Below are positions 11,462 through 18,917 of a stretch of 43,344 nucleotides of DNA, piece by piece. How positions within the stretch are numbered: the stretch's first letter is position 1; every line of letters starts with the position of its first letter. A program made the translations under genes and the position numbers. The stretch lies in the NCBI RefSeq assembly GCF_001519075.1, contig NZ_KQ954244.1, forward strand, positions 1,675,117 to 1,718,460, given 5' to 3'. The stretch comes from Novosphingobium fuchskuhlense. Its GTDB lineage: Bacteria > Pseudomonadota > Alphaproteobacteria > Sphingomonadales > Sphingomonadaceae. Below the pieces are notes generated by a model that did not search any database, had not been told where the DNA came from, and was given only the letters and a program-made list of their open reading frames with translations.

Positions 11462-13201
11462 ATGCTTGATGTACATGGCTGGCTCGAGAAGTTCGGCGCG
11501 GCACTGAATTGCGGAGATGGCGCGGCCGCAGCGGCGCTATTTCTGCCCGAGGGGCTGTGGCGCGATTATCTGGCGCTCGGCTGGACGCTGGCAACGCACG
11601 AGGGAACGGACGCGATTGCCGCCTTCGCCGCTGCGCGCGCACAGGATTCCGGCATCGGCCATTTTGCCAGCGAGGCACCGGCAGGCGCGAGCGAAGGCTT
11701 CATCACCTTCGAGACCGCGCTGGGTCGGGGCGAGGGCTATGTCCGCCTGATGGGCGAGCAGTGCTTCACGCTGCTCACCGCGCTGAAGGAGCTCAAGGGC
11801 TTCGAGGAACCGCTGCGCGGCCGGCGCAAGTCAGGCGTGGTCGACGAGACCGGCGAGAAGAGCTGGGAGGACGTGCGCCACGACGATGTCGAACAGTGGA
11901 GCGAGAGCAATCCGCCCTATGTGCTGGTGATCGGCGCGGGGCAGGGCGGCCTCGCGCTCGGCGCACGGCTCAAGATGCTGGGCGTGCCGTGCCTGCTCGT
12001 CGACAAGTATCCGCGCGTCGGCGACCAGTGGCGCTCGCGCTACAAGTCGCTGCTGCTGCACGATCCGGTGTGGTACGATCACATGCCCTACGTGCCGTTC
12101 CCCGATCACTGGCCGGTCTATACGCCCAAGCAGAAGATGGGCGACTGGCTGGAATACTATGCCGGGATCATGGAACTGGGCGTGTGGACCAGCACCGAAT
12201 GCAAGGCCGTCTCCCGCGATGCGGCGAGCGGCAAGTGGCGGGTGGAGATGGTGCGCGACGGGAAGCCTGTGACGCTGAGCCCGGAGCACGTGGTGATGGC
12301 GGTGGGCAATGCCGGCTTCCCGGTTACCCCGACGTTTCCCGGGCAGGAGACGTTCAAGGGCCACCAGTGCCATTCGAGCGCGCATCCCGGCGGCGAGGGG
12401 TTGGCCGGTCAGAAGGTGGTCGTTGTCGGCGCGAACAATTCGGCGCATGACATCTGCGCCGATCTCGTCAGCCACGGCGCCGAGCCGACCATGATCCAGC
12501 GCTCTTCCACCCTGATCGTGCGGCAGTCGAACATGGAAACGCTGCTGGCGGGAGCCTATTCGCAGCAGGCGTTCGATTCCGGGCTCACCACCGACAAGGC
12601 CGACCTGCTCGGCGCATCGGTGCCGATGCGCCTGGCCGAGAAGGTCAACAAGGCGACCTGGGATGCGCTTCGGGTTTCCGAAGCGCCGTTCTACCAGCGG
12701 CTCACCGACGCCGGCTTTCAGGTCGATTTCGGGCCGGACGGCACGGGCATCGCGATGAAGTTCCAGCGCACGTCTTCGGGCTACTACGTCGATGTCGGCG
12801 CATCCGAAATGGTGGCGGACGGGCGCATCAAGGTGCGCTCGGGCGTTTCCATCGAGCGGATCGTCGAGGATGGGCTGATCCTTTCGGACGGCAGCCATGT
12901 CGCGGCCGACCGCATCATCTACGCCACCGGCTTCGGCGACATGAAGCAGTGGGTGGCTCGCCTGATCAATCCCGAAGTGGCCGAGCGCATCGGCAAGACC
13001 TGGGGCTATGGCTCGGGCTTCCCCGGCGACGAGGGGCCGTGGGAAGGCGAAATGAAGAACCTGTGGAAGCCGACGGCGGAACCGGGGCTGTGGTTCATGG
13101 CGGGCAATCTCGCGATGGCGCGCGGCTATTCGCAGTACCTCGGTCTGCAACTGAAGGCACGCTATGAGGGGCTGGCGGTCGAGCCTTACACACCGGGCTG
13201 A
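11462..13201 (+). CDS. Flavin-containing monooxygenase with NTF2-like N-terminus
   Basis: A 579-residue FAD/NADPH enzyme. Residues 1-120 resemble an NTF2/SnoaL-like domain (LWRDYLALGWTLATHEG). The FAD Rossmann motif is VIGAGQGGLALG near residue 155, followed by DKYPRVGDQWRSRYKSLLLH. An FMO-type signature is seen in FPGQETFKGHQCHSSAHPG, and the NADPH-binding loop is VVVVGANNSAHD. IIYATGFG near residue 480 is the typical ATG motif. Members of this group oxygenate amines, ketones or aromatic side chains; the substrate here is unknown. It lies directly behind the TonB receptor and its 3' end overlaps the convergent MFS gene by 16 bp. Confidence 0.9.
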   Translation: MLDVHGWLEKFGAALNCGDGAAAAALFLPEGLWRDYLALGWTLATHEGTDAIAAFAAARAQDSGIGHFASEAPAGASEGFITFETALGRGEGYVRLMGEQCFTLLTALKELKGFEEPLRGRRKSGVVDETGEKSWEDVRHDDVEQWSESNPPYVLVIGAGQGGLALGARLKMLGVPCLLVDKYPRVGDQWRSRYKSLLLHDPVWYDHMPYVPFPDHWPVYTPKQKMGDWLEYYAGIMELGVWTSTECKAVSRDAASGKWRVEMVRDGKPVTLSPEHVVMAVGNAGFPVTPTFPGQETFKGHQCHSSAHPGGEGLAGQKVVVVGANNSAHDICADLVSHGAEPTMIQRSSTLIVRQSNMETLLAGAYSQQAFDSGLTTDKADLLGASVPMRLAEKVNKATWDALRVSEAPFYQRLTDAGFQVDFGPDGTGIAMKFQRTSSGYYVDVGASEMVADGRIKVRSGVSIERIVEDGLILSDGSHVAADRIIYATGFGDMKQWVARLINPEVAERIGKTWGYGSGFPGDEGPWEGEMKNLWKPTAEPGLWFMAGNLAMARGYSQYLGLQLKARYEGLAVEPYTPG

Positions 13202-14361
13202 AGCGGAGGGCGCGCAGCGAGCGCCGCGCCGATCAGGACGAGGCCGAGGATCACCGCGGCCGAGCAGGCGATCAGCACGGTATCGATGCCGGCAAGGCCG
13301 ATCAGCCACCCGGCTACCGTGGGCAGGGTGGCCGCGCCCATGAGCTGGGCCGAGGCGGCGAAGGGCAGGCTGCGGCGCGTCGGGTCCGCTTCCAGCAGGA
13401 AGCCGGTGAGCGCGGGTGTGAGCACCATCCACACGAAGCCGTAGCCGACGACGAGGCTCCAGCCCGCGAGGCCCTCTGCCCCGCGCAGCAGCAGGAGGGC
13501 GACGATGGCGATCAGCGCCACGCCGGTGGCGCCAGCCCGCGCGCCGGCGTGGCCGCGTTCGCCAATGGTGATCGCGACCAGCGCGCCGGCCATCTGCCCG
13601 ACCATCGAGGCGGTCAGCATCGGCGCGATCCGTTCGGGCGCGATCCCGCGCGCTTCGAGCCACAGGCCCATGTAGGCCCAGATCCCGACCACCGCGCCCA
13701 CCAGCAGCGCCGAGGCGGCAAGCCCGATCCAGCCCGAGAGAGGCATGGCGCCCTTGCCCGTGCCGGGTTCGTGATCCACGGCCGGAACAAGACCAGCCGG
13801 GACGAGCGGCAGCGCCAGCACGCCAAGCGCGGCAATCACGGCGAGCGCGGTTTGAACGTCGCTGGCCGAGCCGGGGGTAGCCGCGCTCGCAAACCATTGC
13901 AGGATCGCGTACTGGCTCGCCGCCTGAAGAAACAGGAATGCGGCAGCGGCGGCGTTGAGGCCCTTGCTGCGCGCGATGGCGCCTGCCGCAACGCCCACCA
14001 GCAGGCCGCCGCCCGCGCCAGAGACGGCGCGCGCCAGAAACAGCGGCATGGCGGCAGGCATGAGGTTGGCGGCAATCGTGATGAACAGTCCGGCGAAGGC
14101 AACCGCGCGGGCGGGCACGCGCCCGAGCAGAGCGATGCCGCCTGCGCTGCCCAAGGCAATCGCGGCAATCTCGATCGCCGCAAGCAGGCCAAGACTGGGC
14201 TCGCCGATCCGGCCTTCATGGACATAGCCGCCATAGAGCAGCGGCTGGACCCCCAGCACGAGCAGGCCCGTCGCGCCGATCAGCAGCGATGCGCCGAGGG
14301 AAATCCGCGAGGGTGGCAGCATTGCAGGCGCGGAGCCGACTGGTTCCTGCAGCGCCGCCAT
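13186..14361 (-). CDS. MFS transporter
   Basis: A 391-residue inner-membrane carrier with about 12 hydrophobic segments spread over its length and a charged loop near the middle (DHEPGTGKGAMP). LFLARAVSGAGGGLLVGVAAG fits the conserved MFS helix-4/5 region. The ATG at 14361 has AGAGGGAG eight bases upstream. It could move the substrate or product of the neighbouring monooxygenase pathway; direction and substrate are unknown. Its stop codon lies inside the end of the monooxygenase gene. The promoter region carries an 18-bp perfect palindrome at the predicted transcription start, so it is probably repressed by a dedicated regulator. Confidence 0.85.
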   Translation of the reverse strand: MAALQEPVGSAPAMLPPSRISLGASLLIGATGLLVLGVQPLLYGGYVHEGRIGEPSLGLLAAIEIAAIALGSAGGIALLGRVPARAVAFAGLFITIAANLMPAAMPLFLARAVSGAGGGLLVGVAAGAIARSKGLNAAAAAFLFLQAASQYAILQWFASAATPGSASDVQTALAVIAALGVLALPLVPAGLVPAVDHEPGTGKGAMPLSGWIGLAASALLVGAVVGIWAYMGLWLEARGIAPERIAPMLTASMVGQMAGALVAITIGERGHAGARAGATGVALIAIVALLLLRGAEGLAGWSLVVGYGFVWMVLTPALTGFLLEADPTRRSLPFAASAQLMGAATLPTVAGWLIGLAGIDTVLIACSAAVILGLVLIGAALAARPPLQPGV

Positions 14362-14376
14362 GCTATGCTCCCTCTG

Positions 14377-14394
14377 ATCCGATAATTATCGGAT
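14377..14394. promoter_or_regulatory. 18-bp perfect palindrome, operator of the MFS gene
   Basis: ATCCGATAATTATCGGAT is a perfect palindrome. It abuts the ribosome-binding site of the leftward MFS gene and lies directly downstream of a possible promoter, TTGACT (14417-14422, minus strand), 17-bp spacer, GATGAA. A repressor bound there would cover the transcription start. The TetR protein of the neighbouring cluster is one candidate binder, but its own gap does not contain this sequence. Confidence 0.6.
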
Positions 14395-14657
14395 TCATCG
14401 GGCAGCGGAGGGGCCAAGTCAAGCGGGCCGCAGCCGCCATGCCCGGACGGCCGGACATCGCCAGACGGGCTGCTTTTGCCCCCTCGCAGGCACGAAGGGC
14501 GGGTAGGGGACTGCTCGTGCCTCAAGGCCACTGGCCAGGCACAAGGCAGACGGATTGACTGCCTTGCCTGGCTCGACGGCGCCCCCATGCGGTTCGGCGG
14601 TGCGGGGCAGTTCCGCCGCCTGAAGCAGTGTGTATCGCTTTACCTTAATCGAAATCT

Positions 14658-14687
14658 TTGATAGAAAAATCTCTTAAGCCGGATAAT
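14658..14687 (+). promoter_or_regulatory. Sigma-70-type promoter of the sigma-54 activator gene
   Basis: TTGATA, an 18-bp spacer and GATAAT: five of six matches in each box. It would start transcription near 14694, leaving a leader of about 70 nt before the ATG at 14764. Confidence 0.5.
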
Positions 14688-14763
14688 AACGCGGTCGCGT
14701 AATCGGCCAACCTCGACGCAGGCAAAAGCTGTCGTTGGGACGTCTGGCGACGGACTTTTTAAA

Positions 14764-16161
14764 ATGGGCACAGAAGAAGCACCTAGGCGCGTTCTGGTCA
14801 TTGAACGTTTCGCGAAAATTTCTTTCGCATACTCCGAGAAATTGAAGGAGGGGGGGTATAGTCCGATCGTGGTTGAGACGGCGGCTGAAGCACAGAAAGT
14901 CCTCGCCTCAACAGACGGCATCGTAGCAATCTTGCTCGATCTGCATTTGCCGGATGCCGAGGGGATCGAACTGCTAAAGGCGCACCCCGAGATCCTGGCG
15001 CTCTTTCCGGTCATAATCGCCACCTCCGACAAAACGACTTCAAGGGCCATTGAGGCGATGCGCCTCGGCGCTTTCGAGTATCTGGTCAAACCAGCGGCCC
15101 GCACCCGGCTGATTGCAGCGATCGACAGCGCCACAACAAGCCGGAGTGGCTTCGCCAATCTCACGATCGACAAGCGTTCTCCGATCGTTTTTGCTGGCTC
15201 GCGCTTTGTCGGTGGTTCTCCGCAGATGCAGGCGATCTATCGGCAGATTTCACTTGTCGCCAACAGTCGCGCGACCGTGCTCATTACCGGTGAGACGGGG
15301 ACGGGTAAGGAAATTTGCGCCGAAACGCTGCATCAGCAAAGCAGCCGCGCCTCACGGCCATTCGTCGTCATAAATTGCGGCGCGATTCCGGAAAACCTGA
15401 TCGAATCCGAGCTCTTCGGCCATTTGAAGGGCTCGTTTACGGGCGCGGTTGATCATCGCGACGGCGCGGCACAGGCCGCGCACGGTGGTACGCTGTTTCT
15501 CGACGAGATCTGTGAGATGCCGTTGCACCTCCAGGTCAAGCTACTTCGCTTTCTCCAGAGCGGCACGGTCAAGCGGATCGGCTCGAACCGTATGGAAACG
15601 GTCGATGTGCGGGTCATCTGCGCGACCAATCGCAATCCCGCGACAGAAGTCGCGGAAGGACGGCTACGCGAAGATCTCTATTATCGTATTGCAGTCGTTC
15701 CCATCGAGATGCCGCCACTGCGCTTGCGCTCGGGCGATATACCGGAACTGGCTGGTGTGTTGCTGAGACGCTTCGCGCGGGAGGCAGGTAAGACGTTCCA
15801 TCCCCTGACTCCCGCCCATGTCGCCTTACTCGAAGCTGAGGATTGGCCAGGCAACGTGCGCGAACTGGAAAACCTCATCTGGCGCGCCACCTTGCTTAAT
15901 GAAGGGCCAGATTTGCCACTTGCCGCGTTCGCCCCCGACAGCGGTAGCGGCATGGTCTTGCAAAATGACGATACGGGGCGGGCAGCAGGCCCTCACCCTG
16001 AGAAGGAAGCTCTTGCTGGGCTGGACGGTATGTCATTTGCCGAGATCGAGCGGCTGGTGATCGAGCGTGCGATTGCCACCCACAGCGGCCACGTGCCGCT
16101 TGCGGCGCAGAGCCTGGGCCTCAGTGCGTCCACCCTCTACCGAAAACTCAAAGAGTGGTGA
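14764..16161 (+). CDS. Sigma-54-dependent response regulator, LuxO/NtrC-like
   Basis: A 465-residue enhancer-binding protein. Residues 8-120 form a receiver domain with phosphoacceptor D59 (ILLDLHLPD) and K109 (YLVKPA). The acidic pair before it is reduced to E14-R15, so metal binding may be weakened. The AAA+ domain has Walker A GETGTGKE (176-183), Walker [14 protein letters not shown] and the arginine-finger region [10 protein letters not shown]. The sigma-54 contact loop reads GSFTGA (223-228) instead of GAFTGA. The C-terminus is a Fis-type helix-turn-helix ([21 protein letters not shown] region), similar in style to LuxO. It should activate RpoN promoters from upstream sites. No sensor kinase lies beside it. 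The start lacks a clear ribosome-binding site. Likely targets are the candidate sigma-54 promoters found 1.5-4 kb downstream. Confidence 0.92.
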   Translation: MGTEEAPRRVLVIERFAKISFAYSEKLKEGGYSPIVVETAAEAQKVLASTDGIVAILLDLHLPDAEGIELLKAHPEILALFPVIIATSDKTTSRAIEAMRLGAFEYLVKPAARTRLIAAIDSATTSRSGFANLTIDKRSPIVFAGSRFVGGSPQMQAIYRQISLVANSRATVLITGETGTGKEICAETLHQQSSRASRPFVVINCGAIPENLIESELFGHLKGSFTGAVDHRDGAAQAAHGGTLFLDEICEMPLHLQVKLLRFLQSGTVKRIGSNRMETVDVRVICATNRNPATEVAEGRLREDLYYRIAVVPIEMPPLRLRSGDIPELAGVLLRRFAREAGKTFHPLTPAHVALLEAEDWPGNVRELENLIWRATLLNEGPDLPLAAFAPDSGSGMVLQNDDTGRAAGPHPEKEALAGLDGMSFAEIERLVIERAIATHSGHVPLAAQSLGLSASTLYRKLKEW

Positions 16162-16194
16162 TCCCCCGACAATGGATGGCATTTTGCGACTTCA

Positions 16195-16260
16195 CTCTCA
16201 TTTTGAGAGGCAGGGCATTATAAGTACATGTACGTGATTTGAAATAATACTGAAATTTCA
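16195..16260. promoter_or_regulatory. Cluster of three dyads upstream of the atypical regulator
   Basis: Within 66 bp lie CTCTCA-TTT-TGAGAG (16195-16209), GTACATGTAC (16224-16233) and TGAAATTTCA (16251-16260), all perfect. They lie 65-130 bp upstream of the GTG start and just upstream of a candidate sigma-54 promoter, a suitable place for activator or repressor binding. Confidence 0.5.
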
Positions 16261-16275
16261 ACATTACATTCGGAC

Positions 16276-16291
16276 TGGCCTGAAACATGCA
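16276..16291 (+). promoter_or_regulatory. Candidate sigma-54 promoter (-24/-12)
   Basis: TGGCCTGAAACATGCA fits the TGGCACG-N4-TTGCW pattern at the invariant GG and GC with correct spacing, plus TGGC, G, T and final A. Predicted start is about 16302, 23 nt before the GTG at 16325. Confidence 0.4.
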
Positions 16292-16324
16292 GGGTAGCTT
16301 TCCCATCAACGGGAGACGTCGCCT

Positions 16325-17074
16325 GTGACCTGCACCAACCATTCCAATGCGCCGCTCACGACCGATCGGCTGCTCCAGAAGCAGTTCGAACCCTGCAACT
16401 ATCCGGCTCTGGTAACCTATTTTGGTGACCGGCGTATCCAATCACTGGTGGAATGGATGGAATGCCTGATCCCCGGCAACACGTCCGCCCGCATCTTCGA
16501 CAGCTACATCGTGCCTTTCGCCAGCCTTCCGCTGAAGTATTTTATCGTTTGCGGGAATGACACGACGCGGATGATCAAGCTGCTCCGCCACTACCCCCAC
16601 CTCGTCGGCCGGAAGATATGCATTGCGATGATGGCGCAGAGCACGCCTGCGGATCGTGCGCGTCTTATGAAATCGGGCTATGACGATGTGTTCCAATCCT
16701 CCATGCCCATGATCGAAGCGCGGTGCCGCCTCGATGCGCATCTGCGCCGCAGCGAAGCGGCGCAGGTTGGAGCTCTCCACCGGCGTTCGCCTCGCGCCAC
16801 CGAAGTCGATCAAGGGCTGCTCGGGCCATTAGTGGAGACGCGGCTGTCAGAGCGGGAACTGCTCGTACTCCGCTTGCTGGCGCAGCGTATCGGCATTGCG
16901 ACTCCGATCGTTTCCTTGCAGCGCGAGATCCGCAGCAAGTATGGCCATGCCAGCATCCCTTCTTTGCGTGCGGTCGTCAGCCATATTCGCAAGAAGCTGC
17001 GCGTCGGCTTCACAATCAACGCGAGTGTGGATGGAGGATATGTGTTGCGTCAGCAAGCCAGCGAAGCGCACTGA
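16325..17074 (+). CDS. Atypical OmpR-like winged-helix regulator, degenerate receiver
   Basis: A 249-residue protein from a GTG start with GGGAGA about 8 bases upstream; no early ATG exists. Residues 170-245 look like an OmpR/PhoB-type winged helix: LSERELLVLRLLAQR, then IPSLRAVVSHIRKKL, ending in DGGYVLR, the characteristic C-terminal hairpin. Residues about 60-145 have the alternating pattern of a receiver domain (YFIVCGNDTTRMIKLLRHYP, KICIAMMAQSTPADRARLMK, SGYDDVF) but no Asp in the phosphoacceptor position and no canonical Lys, so phosphorylation control is unlikely. It probably binds DNA under another signal, or constitutively. It follows the sigma-54 activator by 163 bp. I cannot name a known ortholog. 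Confidence 0.75.
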   Translation: MTCTNHSNAPLTTDRLLQKQFEPCNYPALVTYFGDRRIQSLVEWMECLIPGNTSARIFDSYIVPFASLPLKYFIVCGNDTTRMIKLLRHYPHLVGRKICIAMMAQSTPADRARLMKSGYDDVFQSSMPMIEARCRLDAHLRRSEAAQVGALHRRSPRATEVDQGLLGPLVETRLSERELLVLRLLAQRIGIATPIVSLQREIRSKYGHASIPSLRAVVSHIRKKLRVGFTINASVDGGYVLRQQASEAH

Positions 17075-17111
17075 GCGGCCGTCGGTTTGCTACTAGAGCA
17101 GAGGTCCCCAA

Positions 17112-17148
17112 GCGCGCCGGATCTGGGCGATCGCCCATTCCGGCGCGC
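17112..17148. terminator. Large stem-loop between convergent genes
   Basis: GCGCGCCGGA (17112-17121) pairs perfectly with TCCGGCGCGC (17139-17148), and the inner part GGGCGATCGCCC is itself a palindrome. It lies between the stops of the winged-helix regulator and the M48 protease. There is no T-tract, so it may be a bidirectional terminator-like or mRNA-end structure. Confidence 0.5.
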
Positions 17149-17255
17149 CCACTTGTGCCAAGATCGCGCATGACCACTCGGCCGTTCGCCTTCCCATTCC
17201 GCGCAAATTAGCTGACAGCATCGGGACAGTCAGGCCCATGTGCGGGGAGGCGGCC

Positions 17256-18389
17256 TCACTCCCCGCTCGCGGTGCGGGGAAGGAGACCCACCACAACGCC
17301 GACTTGCTGTTCGGTGCCGGATGGCAGCCGGATCGAGACATGACCGGCATAGTCGACGTCGAAGCGTGCAACATCGGTCTGAAGGGTCCACGCGAAGTTC
17401 GCGTCACTGGGCTCCCCCTTGCTCCCGACGGGCCGGCGATGCCCGTCATAGGCATCGATACGCCCGCTTTGCGTGATATAGTAATCTTCGGGATCGCCGT
17501 AGAGGATAATCCGCGCTACAAGTGCAAGAGCCTGCGGCCCCGCCATCTCTCTTCCGGATTGATAGCGGACCTGACGCATCGGCACGAGGCCGTTGGTCTG
17601 CTGTACATTGGTCATTTCGGCACTGACCATCGCTTCTGCGTTTTGCCAGCCGTGCATGATCGCCGCGACGCGATCCTTGCGACCTGGATGGGTCGGCGTG
17701 GCCTGCTCAGGCAGAATCCGGGCTGCAGCCGATGTGGTTTGAGCAAGACTGGCACCGAGGCGCGCCAGCACAAAACCGGAAAACTCGTCAGCCTCGAGCT
17801 CGTCGCGCCATGGCTCGGTGGATTGGCGCAAGGTATGGCCTGCGAGGTGATGGCCGACCTCGTGCGCCAGGATGCTCATTGCACCCCAGTCCTGACAAAT
17901 ATGATCCGCGACCTGCGCCATGAAGCCCGGGTCGAACAGGATGACGCGTCGTCCGTTGATGATTTCGGCGGCCGCCGGCATAGAGGTATTCACGATCAGC
18001 TCGAAGTTCATTTCGAGCCCGCTGATGCGCTCGACACGCTCGACCTGTGTCTTCGCTTCCGCGATATCTGCGGCTTGCGATGCACTCGTTCGTCCTAGGT
18101 AACCGAGGCCGCCCATGCTTTGAACGCGGCCTTCGCCGGGCCAGTAATCTTGTAAGCGGGCCTGCGACCATTCCTTGCTGACTGCACATTGCCCTTTGTC
18201 GCTTTGTTGCCCAGCCGTTTCGGCGGACATCTGCTGCAGTTGGTATTCCTGGTCTGGATTGGAACGTGCCGAGGCCGGTGCCAGCGCTCCGCACATCAAC
18301 AAGAGCGTGATGGCAGTGCGCGGACCGTTTGTCCGCTGAAGCCCCCCAAAGCTGAATGCTTCTTTGCTGGAAATGCTCGAACGCTTCAT
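17256..18389 (-). CDS. Exported M48-type zinc metalloprotease
   Basis: A 377-residue protein. The ATG at 18389 is preferred because GGGAG lies upstream; a TTG five codons earlier is less likely. Residues 25-48 (RTAITLLLMCGALAPASARS) form a hydrophobic export signal, so the enzyme is probably periplasmic or lipid-associated. HEVGHHLAGH is the HExxH zinc site and ELEADEFSGFVLARLGAS supplies the third, glutamate ligand, both typical of M48 (BepA/HtpX-like) peptidases. The segment FDPGFMAQVADHICQDWGAM before the zinc site fits the family. The C-terminal ~110 residues have no recognised domain. It is divergent from the RTX gene and shares a 528-bp control region with it, suggesting co-regulation or a role in processing exported proteins. 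Confidence 0.88.
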   Translation of the reverse strand: MKRSSISSKEAFSFGGLQRTNGPRTAITLLLMCGALAPASARSNPDQEYQLQQMSAETAGQQSDKGQCAVSKEWSQARLQDYWPGEGRVQSMGGLGYLGRTSASQAADIAEAKTQVERVERISGLEMNFELIVNTSMPAAAEIINGRRVILFDPGFMAQVADHICQDWGAMSILAHEVGHHLAGHTLRQSTEPWRDELEADEFSGFVLARLGASLAQTTSAAARILPEQATPTHPGRKDRVAAIMHGWQNAEAMVSAEMTNVQQTNGLVPMRQVRYQSGREMAGPQALALVARIILYGDPEDYYITQSGRIDAYDGHRRPVGSKGEPSDANFAWTLQTDVARFDVDYAGHVSIRLPSGTEQQVGVVVGLLPRTASGE

Positions 18390-18423
18390 GGCTCCATCTC
18401 CCAATGCTAGCGAAAACCACTAC

Positions 18424-18438
18424 GCATGAATTGGGCCA
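18424..18438 (-). promoter_or_regulatory. Candidate sigma-54 promoter of the M48 gene
   Basis: On the minus strand TGGCCCAATTCATGC has GG and GC at the sigma-54 spacing, with TGGC and TGC intact. The predicted start would lie near 18412, about 23 nt before the ATG at 18389. Confidence 0.35.
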
Positions 18439-18521
18439 TATCAGTTATAGTATTGAAATTGCTTTCTTAAAAAGTTTGCGCAGGGTCGATCCGAGGCGTA
18501 CTCATCGCAAAACCGGAAAAT

Positions 18522-18538
18522 CATGTTGCAACATGCAA
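18522..18538. promoter_or_regulatory. LuxO-type operator TTGCA-N3-TGCAA
   Basis: TTGCAACATGCAA (18526-18538) has the exact arms of the Vibrio LuxO binding consensus TTGCAWWWTGCAA; the spacer is ACA. It overlaps a second perfect palindrome, CATGTTGCAACATG (18522-18535). It lies about 135 bp upstream of the M48 start and 380 bp upstream of the RTX start, the usual distance for a sigma-54 activator site. Confidence 0.5.
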
Positions 18539-18878
18539 GTTGGATGGGCTCTGAGTTTGCTCCGGCAGTATCCTGGACGTGCGGCACTGCAGCCTCCACC
18601 AACCCGGATTTTTACGCGAATGTCAGCGGCAGATTTTTGCGTAAATCGCCGAGGCACTTTGGGATCGGTGCCGGAATGGCCGCGTGCGATCATGGCAGAA
18701 TCAAGTTGAAGCAAGCTCTTGCAGCCATAACGCTTTTGTTGCTGACGGCAGCTGATCCATTTCAGCACGCTGAAAGCCCTAAAAGCCTGTTTTCTAAGCA
18801 TTTTGGCAGATTGCGGAGTGTCTGCTGCCATGCAAGCCTGCGATTGCTCCAAGGCGTTCTTTGTAACTGGACCCGGCT

Positions 18879-18894
18879 TGGCGCGCATAGCGCA
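18879..18894 (+). promoter_or_regulatory. Candidate sigma-54 promoter of the RTX gene
   Basis: TGGCGCGCATAGCGCA matches TGGC.CG at -24 and GCA at -12 with correct spacing; the TT before GC is missing. The predicted start is near 18905, 13 nt before the ATG at 18918. Confidence 0.35.
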
Positions 18895-18917
18895 CGCAAG
18901 AACGGAATGGATTGCCG

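Larger units (their letters stand above)
14362..14763. other. 402-bp divergent intergenic region with stem-loop
   Basis: No gene is recognised here. The left part is GC-rich and holds the MFS palindrome. At 14535-14571 there is a long hairpin: CCAGGC-AC-AAGGCAG pairs with CTGCCTTGCCTGG, giving 13 bp with a 2-nt bulge and a 9-nt loop. From about 14640 the composition turns AT-rich and contains the promoter of the sigma-54 activator gene. The change of composition marks the left edge of an unusual block. Confidence 0.5.
18390..18917. other. 528-bp divergent control region, M48 / RTX
   Basis: No credible gene is seen; open frames here lack codon bias and family features. The region holds a LuxO-type site (18526-18538), a 14-bp palindrome overlapping it (18522-18535), candidate sigma-54 promoters facing both ways (18424-18438 and 18879-18894), and near-repeats GATTTTTACGCGAA (18607) and GATTTTTGCGTAAA (18632), which also pair as TTTACGC/GCGTAAA. 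Confidence 0.5.

Noticed and set aside
11831..13897. 688-codon minus-strand frame across the monooxygenase and MFS genes
   Set aside because: It covers two well-supported genes in other frames and has no domain of its own.
16170..16190. TGGCATTTTGC as a sigma-54 promoter
   Set aside because: The GG and GC elements are too close for -24/-12 spacing.
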